Shown one piece after another: positions 59,804-64,000 of a DNA stretch of 64,000 bases. The notes beneath the pieces were generated by a model. It was not told the DNA's origin and did not search any database. It was given only the letters and a program-made list of their open reading frames with translations. The DNA comes from Geodermatophilus poikilotrophus (lineage in GTDB: Bacteria > Actinomycetota > Actinomycetes > Mycobacteriales > Geodermatophilaceae), in assembly GCF_900111455.1 (NCBI RefSeq), contig NZ_FOIE01000012.1, positions 1 through 64,000 on the forward strand. Reading direction: 5' to 3'. The stretch's first letter is position 1. Every line of letters starts with the position of its first letter. The position numbers and the translations under genes are program-made.

Positions 59804-61042
59804 TCAGCCGGTGGTCACCGTGTACCCGGCCCGGTCGAGCCGGGCCAGCACCTCCTGGGCGTGCTCGGGCCCGCGGGTCTCCAGGACGACGAACACCTCC
59901 ACCTCGCCGAGTCCCAGCCGGGTCGCCGTCCGCTCGTGCTCGACCTCCAGCACGTTGGCGCCGACCTGGGCCAGCTCCGCGAGCACCGCGGCCAGCGACC
60001 CCGGCCGGTCGGGCACCCGGAGCCGCAGCGACTGGTAACGCCCGGCCGCGGCCATGCCGTGCTGCACCACCTTGAGCAGCAGCACCGGGTCGATGTTCCC
60101 GCCGGAGACGACCGCGACGACGGGCGGCGGGAAGGCGGCCGGGTCGGCGAGCACGGCGGCGACAGCGGCCACCCCGGCCGGCTCGACGACGAGCTTCGCC
60201 CGCTCCAGGCAGAACAGCAGCGCCTGCGAGAGGTCCTCCTCGCTGACCGTGCGGACCTCGTCGACGAGGTCGCGGACGTGCGCGAACGTCAGCTCCCCGG
60301 GCGCGCCGACGGCGATGCCGTCGGCCATCGTGGTCATCCCCGTCAGCGCCACCGGCCGGCCGGCGGCCAGCGACCCGGGGAAGGCGGCGGCGGCCGCGGC
60401 CTGCACGCCGACCACCCGGACGTCGGGACGGCGGGCCCGCACCGCGGCCGCGACGCCGGAGACCAGCCCTCCGCCGCCGGTGCAGACGACGACGGTGGCC
60501 ACGTCGGGGCACTGGTCGAGGACCTCCAGCCCGACCGTCCCCTGCCCGGCGATCACGTCGGGGTGGTCGAACGGGTGGATGAACACCGCGCCGGTGCGCT
60601 GCGCGTGCTCGGCGGCCGCCGCCAGGGCCTCGGTCAGCGACGCCCCACCCAGCCGGGCCTCCGCGCCGTAGCCGCGGGTGGCCGCCACCTTGGGCAGCGG
60701 GGCGCTCTCCGGCATGAAGACCGTCGCCCGGATGCCCAGCAGCTGTGCGGCCAGGGCGACGCCCTGCGCGTGGTTGCCGGCGCTGGCGGCGACGACGCCC
60801 CGCCCCCGCTCCTCGGCCGACAGCCGCGCCAGCCGGGTGTAGGCGCCGCGGATCTTGAACGAGCCGGTGCGCTGCAGGTTCTCGCACTTGAGCCAGACCG
60901 GGCCGCCGACCCGGTCGGCCAGCGCCCGCGAGTGCTCCAGCGGCGTACGCCGGACGACGCCGTCCAGCAGTGCCGCCGCGGCCTCGACGTCCGCTCCGCC
61001 GACCAGGGCGACGCCGTCCCGCCGCAGCTCTCCAGCCACCAT
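59804..61042 (-). CDS. ilvA: Threonine dehydratase with C-terminal ACT domain
   Basis: 412 residues from the ATG at 61042. PLP lysine in GSFKIRGAY, phosphate loop SAGNHAQGVAL, and GGGGLVSGVAAA. The ACT domain (about 325-412: YQSLRLRVPDRPGSLAAVLAELAQVGANVLEVEHERTATRLGLGEVEVFVVLETRG) allows feedback control. It makes 2-oxobutanoate from threonine for isoleucine synthesis or catabolism. The single short ACT resembles the actinobacterial 410-residue form. Confidence 0.94.
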   Translation of the reverse strand: MVAGELRRDGVALVGGADVEAAAALLDGVVRRTPLEHSRALADRVGGPVWLKCENLQRTGSFKIRGAYTRLARLSAEERGRGVVAASAGNHAQGVALAAQLLGIRATVFMPESAPLPKVAATRGYGAEARLGGASLTEALAAAAEHAQRTGAVFIHPFDHPDVIAGQGTVGLEVLDQCPDVATVVVCTGGGGLVSGVAAAVRARRPDVRVVGVQAAAAAAFPGSLAAGRPVALTGMTTMADGIAVGAPGELTFAHVRDLVDEVRTVSEEDLSQALLFCLERAKLVVEPAGVAAVAAVLADPAAFPPPVVAVVSGGNIDPVLLLKVVQHGMAAAGRYQSLRLRVPDRPGSLAAVLAELAQVGANVLEVEHERTATRLGLGEVEVFVVLETRGPEHAQEVLARLDRAGYTVTTG

Positions 61043-61112
61043 GGGTCGATCTTCGCAGCACGGAGGCCCAGGTGGCAGCGACGGACGGGTGCCCGTGCCG
61101 CCGGTCGCGTCG

Positions 61113-61118
61113 TACCGT
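61113..61118 (+). promoter_or_regulatory. Candidate -10 element for leaderless MoxR-type gene
   Basis: TACCGT ends 7 nt before the GTG at 61126, with no Shine-Dalgarno between; fits a leaderless transcript. Confidence 0.45.
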
Positions 61119-61125
61119 GGCTGGG

Positions 61126-62631
61126 GTGACGGACTCCGGCGTTCCCGCCTCCGCTCCCCCCGCACCCACGACCCTCGGCGAGCTCCGCGACAGCGGGGCC
61201 ACCCCCCGGCCGGTCAAGGCCGAGATCCGCGCCAACCTGCTCGCCCGCCTGGCCGCCGGCGAGCCGTCCCTGCCCGGCATCGTCGGCTTCGAGGACACGG
61301 TCGTCCCCGAGGTCGAACGCGCCCTCATCGCCGGCCACGACCTGGTCCTGCTGGGTGAGCGCGGCCAGGGCAAGACCCGGCTGATCCGCACCCTGGTGGG
61401 CCTGCTCGACGAGTGGACGCCGGTGCTCACCGGCAGCGAGCTCAACGAGCACCCGCTGGCCCCGATCAGCGTGTGGGCCCACCGGCAGATCGCCGAGCAC
61501 GGCGACGCCACGCCCGTCGGCTGGCTGCACCGCAGCGAGCGCTTCGGCGAGAAGCTGGCCACCCCGGACACCAGCGTCGGCGACCTCATCGGCGACGTCG
61601 ACCCGATCAAGGTGGCCGAGGGCCGCACCCTGGGCGACCCCGAGACGGTGCACTACGGCCTGGTGCCGCGGACCAACCGCGGCATCTTCAGCGTCAACGA
61701 GCTGCCCGACCTCGCCGAGCGGATCCAGGTCGCGCTGCTCAACGTGCTGGAGGAGCGCGACATCCAGATCCGCGGCTACCGGGTGCGGCTGCCGCTGGAC
61801 CTGCTGCTGGTCGCCAGCGCCAACCCCGAGGACTACACCAACCGCGGCCGGATCATCACCCCGCTCAAGGACCGCTTCGGCGCCGAGGTGCGCACCCACT
61901 ACCCGATCGAGCTGACCGACGAGGTGCGCCTGCTGAACCAGGAGGCGCACACCAGTTGGCCGGGGTGGGCGGGCGGCAGCGACGCAGCCGGCGGGGCCGC
62001 TGCCGGCCGGCCCGCCGGTGAGCAGCTGGAGACGCCGCTGGTGCCCGAGCACCTGGTGGAGATCGTCGCGCGCTTCACCCGGCTGGTGCGCGACTCCAAC
62101 CACGTCGACCAGCGCTCCGGCGTCAGCGCCCGGTTCGCGATCGCCGGGCTGGAGACGGTGGCGGCCTCGGCCGTCCGCCGGGCCGCCGTCGCCGGGGAGA
62201 CCCGGCCGGTCGCCCGCGTCGTCGACCTGCCCAGCATCGTCCCGGCCAGCCGGGGCAAGGTCGAGTTCGCCGACTCCGGCTCCGACCCGGACGACGAGCG
62301 CGAGACCGAGGTGCTCGAGCACCTGCTGCGCCAGGCGACCGCGCAGACCTTCCGAGCCCGCTGCGCCGGGCTGGACCTGACCGGCCTGCAGGAGCACTTC
62401 ACCGGCGGGGAGACCGTGGAGTCCGGCGAGCTGGTGCCGGCCGCCGCGCTCCTCGGCCAGCTGGGCACCATCCCGAAGCTGGCGGAGCTGCTGGGCCGGC
62501 TGGGCGTGCCGGAGGGCGAGCAGTCGGCCGAGCAGGCCGCCGCCGCGGTGGAGTTCGCCCTCGAGGGGCTCTACCTGACCCGGCGGCTGGCCAAGGACAC
62601 CGACGGCGCGCGCACGGTCTACGGAGCCTGA
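61126..62631 (+). CDS. MoxR/magnesium-chelatase-type AAA ATPase
   Basis: 501 residues from the GTG at 61126. Walker A GERGQGKTRLI, a long insert with VNELPDLAERIQVALLNVLEERDIQIRGYRVRLPLDLLLVASANPEDYTNRGRIITPLKDRFGAEVRTHYP, which holds Walker B, sensor 1 and the arginine finger region. The C-terminal half is an accessory helical domain. Paired with the gene at 62633, as MoxR ATPases act with VWA-domain partners in metal insertion or protein maturation. The target here is unknown. Confidence 0.9.
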   Translation: MTDSGVPASAPPAPTTLGELRDSGATPRPVKAEIRANLLARLAAGEPSLPGIVGFEDTVVPEVERALIAGHDLVLLGERGQGKTRLIRTLVGLLDEWTPVLTGSELNEHPLAPISVWAHRQIAEHGDATPVGWLHRSERFGEKLATPDTSVGDLIGDVDPIKVAEGRTLGDPETVHYGLVPRTNRGIFSVNELPDLAERIQVALLNVLEERDIQIRGYRVRLPLDLLLVASANPEDYTNRGRIITPLKDRFGAEVRTHYPIELTDEVRLLNQEAHTSWPGWAGGSDAAGGAAAGRPAGEQLETPLVPEHLVEIVARFTRLVRDSNHVDQRSGVSARFAIAGLETVAASAVRRAAVAGETRPVARVVDLPSIVPASRGKVEFADSGSDPDDERETEVLEHLLRQATAQTFRARCAGLDLTGLQEHFTGGETVESGELVPAAALLGQLGTIPKLAELLGRLGVPEGEQSAEQAAAAVEFALEGLYLTRRLAKDTDGARTVYGA

Positions 62632-62632
62632 C

Positions 62633-64000
62633 GTGGTGAGGAAGCCCGGCAGGGGCCACCGGTACGGGCGCTGGCGGGGCGGGCCCGACCCGCTGGCCCC
62701 GCCCTACGACCTGGGCAGCGCGGTCGACGAGATCGGCGACTCGGTGCTCGGCGGCAGCGGCGTGCGCGAGGCGCTGCGGGAGCTCCTGCGCCGCGGCATG
62801 GACGGGCGGCGCGGGCTGGACGAGCTGCGCCGGTCGGTCCGCGAGCGGCTGCGGCAGGCGCGCAACGCGGGGCGGATGGACGGCACCCTGCAGGAGGTCC
62901 GGGAACTGCTCGACCGCGCCGTCGAGGCCGAGCGGCGGGAGCTGTTCCCCGACCCGGACGACATGGCTCGCCTGGCGGAGGCCGAGCTCGACGCGCTGCC
63001 CGAGGACACCGCGGGCGCCGTCCGGGCGCTCAAGGAGTACGACTGGCGCTCGGCGGAGGCCCGGCAGGCGTACGAGCAGATCCAGGACCTGCTGCGGCGC
63101 GAGGTGCTCGACAGCTCCTTCGCCTCGATGAAGCAGGCGCTGGAGAACGCCACCGAGGGCGACGTGCAGGCGGTCAAGGACATGGTCGCCGACCTCTCGC
63201 AGCTCATCGACGCGCACAACCGCGGGGAGGACACCGACGAGCAGTTCCAGGAGTTCATGGAGAAGCACGGGCAGTTCTTCCCCGACGACCCGCAGTCGGT
63301 CGAGGAGCTGATCGACCAGCTGGCCCGCCGGGCGGCCGCGCAGGAGCGGATGATGGCCGGCCTCTCGCCCGAGCAGCGGGCCGAGCTGGCCGACCTGATG
63401 GCGCAGACGATGCAGGACATGGGTCTGGCCAGCGAGATGGCCCACCTGCAGGACGCCCTCCGCCAGGCCCGGCCCGACCTGCCCTGGGGGCAGCGCGGGC
63501 AGGTGCCCGACGGCGAGCAGTCCCTCGGCATGGGCGACGCCACCAGCGCCGTCGCCGAGCTGGCCGACCTGGAGGCGCTGTCCAACCAGCTCTCCCAGGG
63601 CTACGCCGGGGCCTCGCTGGCCGACGTCGACGAGGAGCTGCTGGAGCGGGCGCTGGGCCGGCCGGCGGTCGACGACCTCGCCGCGCTGCGCCAGATGGAG
63701 CGCGAGCTGGAGCGGCAGGGCTACCTCAACCGCTCCGACGGGAAGCTCGAGCTGTCCCCCAAGGCGGTCCGCCGGCTGGGCGCGACCGCGCTGCGCCGGG
63801 TGTTCGCCCAGCTCGACGCCACCGGCCGCGGCGAGCACGACGTCGCCGACGCGGGCGCGGCCGGGGAGCTGACCGGCAGCTCGCGGGAGTGGCGGTTCGG
63901 CGACGAGCAGCCGCTGGACGTCGTCCGGACGGTGCGGAACGCCGTCCTGCGCACCGCGCACGAGCCCCGCGCCGAGCACGACCGGCGGGTGCGCATCGCG
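62633..64000 (+). CDS. VWA/CoxE-type partner of MoxR ATPase, 3' end outside window
   Basis: 456 codons open to the window end with no stop. It starts VVRKPGRGHRYGRWRGGPDPLAPPYD, two bases after the ATPase stop, so co-translated. The visible part is helical and charged (LRELLRRGMDGRRGLDELRRSVRERLRQARNAGRMDGTLQEVRELLDRAV; LAEAELDALPEDTAGAVRALKEYDWRSAEARQAYEQIQDLLRREVLDSSF), which is the usual N-terminal region of these partners; the von Willebrand A domain with its MIDAS motif would lie beyond base 64000. Confidence 0.85.
   Translation, partial: MVRKPGRGHRYGRWRGGPDPLAPPYDLGSAVDEIGDSVLGGSGVREALRELLRRGMDGRRGLDELRRSVRERLRQARNAGRMDGTLQEVRELLDRAVEAERRELFPDPDDMARLAEAELDALPEDTAGAVRALKEYDWRSAEARQAYEQIQDLLRREVLDSSFASMKQALENATEGDVQAVKDMVADLSQLIDAHNRGEDTDEQFQEFMEKHGQFFPDDPQSVEELIDQLARRAAAQERMMAGLSPEQRAELADLMAQTMQDMGLASEMAHLQDALRQARPDLPWGQRGQVPDGEQSLGMGDATSAVAELADLEALSNQLSQGYAGASLADVDEELLERALGRPAVDDLAALRQMERELERQGYLNRSDGKLELSPKAVRRLGATALRRVFAQLDATGRGEHDVADAGAAGELTGSSREWRFGDEQPLDVVRTVRNAVLRTAHEPRAEHDRRVRIA

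Noticed and set aside
59694-61628. A 644-codon open frame on the minus strand
   Set aside because: Out of frame with ilvA and antisense to the MoxR-type gene; no domain is visible.

Overview
The window is about 64 kb of very GC-rich DNA with dense short operons, many GTG starts and frequent 1-4 nt stop/start overlaps. A mycothiol-conjugate amidase (mca), a Z-prenyl synthase and a complete peritrichous-type flagellar locus with a CsrA/FliW pair point to a motile actinobacterium. Geodermatophilaceae or a near relative is my best guess (inference from gene content; no 16S or database comparison was possible).

Layout. 1-5.3 kb: a 5'-truncated family 2 glycosyltransferase, citrate synthase, a small hypothetical gene, and a membrane-anchored protein with a degenerate NlpC/P60 domain and an M15/VanY peptidase domain. 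5.4-8.4 kb (minus strand): four poorly known genes, including an atypical sigma-70-like factor. 8.6-12.2 kb (minus): csrA, fliW, flgL, flgK, flgN. 12.3-13.4 kb: a FliA/WhiG-type sigma factor, divergent from flgN. 13.6-18.2 kb: a glycosyltransferase divergent from flagellin fliC, then fliD, fliS and a FliT-like gene. 18.5-28.9 kb: flgB-flgC-fliE-fliF-fliG-fliH-fliI-fliJ-(NlpC/P60+SLT hydrolase)-fliK-flgD-flgE. 29.2-31.7 kb: flbD-motA-motB-fliL. 31.9-41.8 kb: fliM-fliN-fliO-fliP-fliQ-fliR-flhB-flhA-FlhF-like gene-small membrane protein. From 41.9 kb the content is ordinary chromosomal: an AbiEi-like gene bracketed by paired hairpins, PIN-PhoH, a DUF885 protein, uppS, a hemolysin III protein, a geranylgeranyl-reductase-like flavoprotein, a thioredoxin-fold DUF255 protein, a GNAT protein, PsiE-like, AMIN-like, mca, greA, RNHCP, an M3 peptidase, ilvA, and a MoxR-type ATPase followed by its partner, which runs off the window.

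How it works together. I find one shared promoter pattern, TCA(A/G)-N15/16-GCCGNNNN, in front of flgB, fliM, flbD-motAB, fliC, flgN-flgK-flgL and the sigma gene itself. This suggests that one FliA/WhiG-type sigma factor drives early, middle and late flagellar genes. The fliC leader carries a hairpin with GGA in its loop plus GGA in the Shine-Dalgarno, the signature of a CsrA target, and csrA and fliW lie beside flgL. No flgM, flgF/flgG or chemotaxis genes are in the window.

Unusual structure outside the genes: (1) a recurrent long stem-loop with covarying arms placed after stop codons; (2) a repeat that encodes a 26-36 codon micro-ORF overlapping the start of the next gene in all three copies and the stop of the preceding gene in two (motA/motB, fliP/fliQ; greA/RNHCP starts 13 nt after greA); (3) a 64-nt hairpin pair with compensatory changes on both sides of the AbiEi-like gene.
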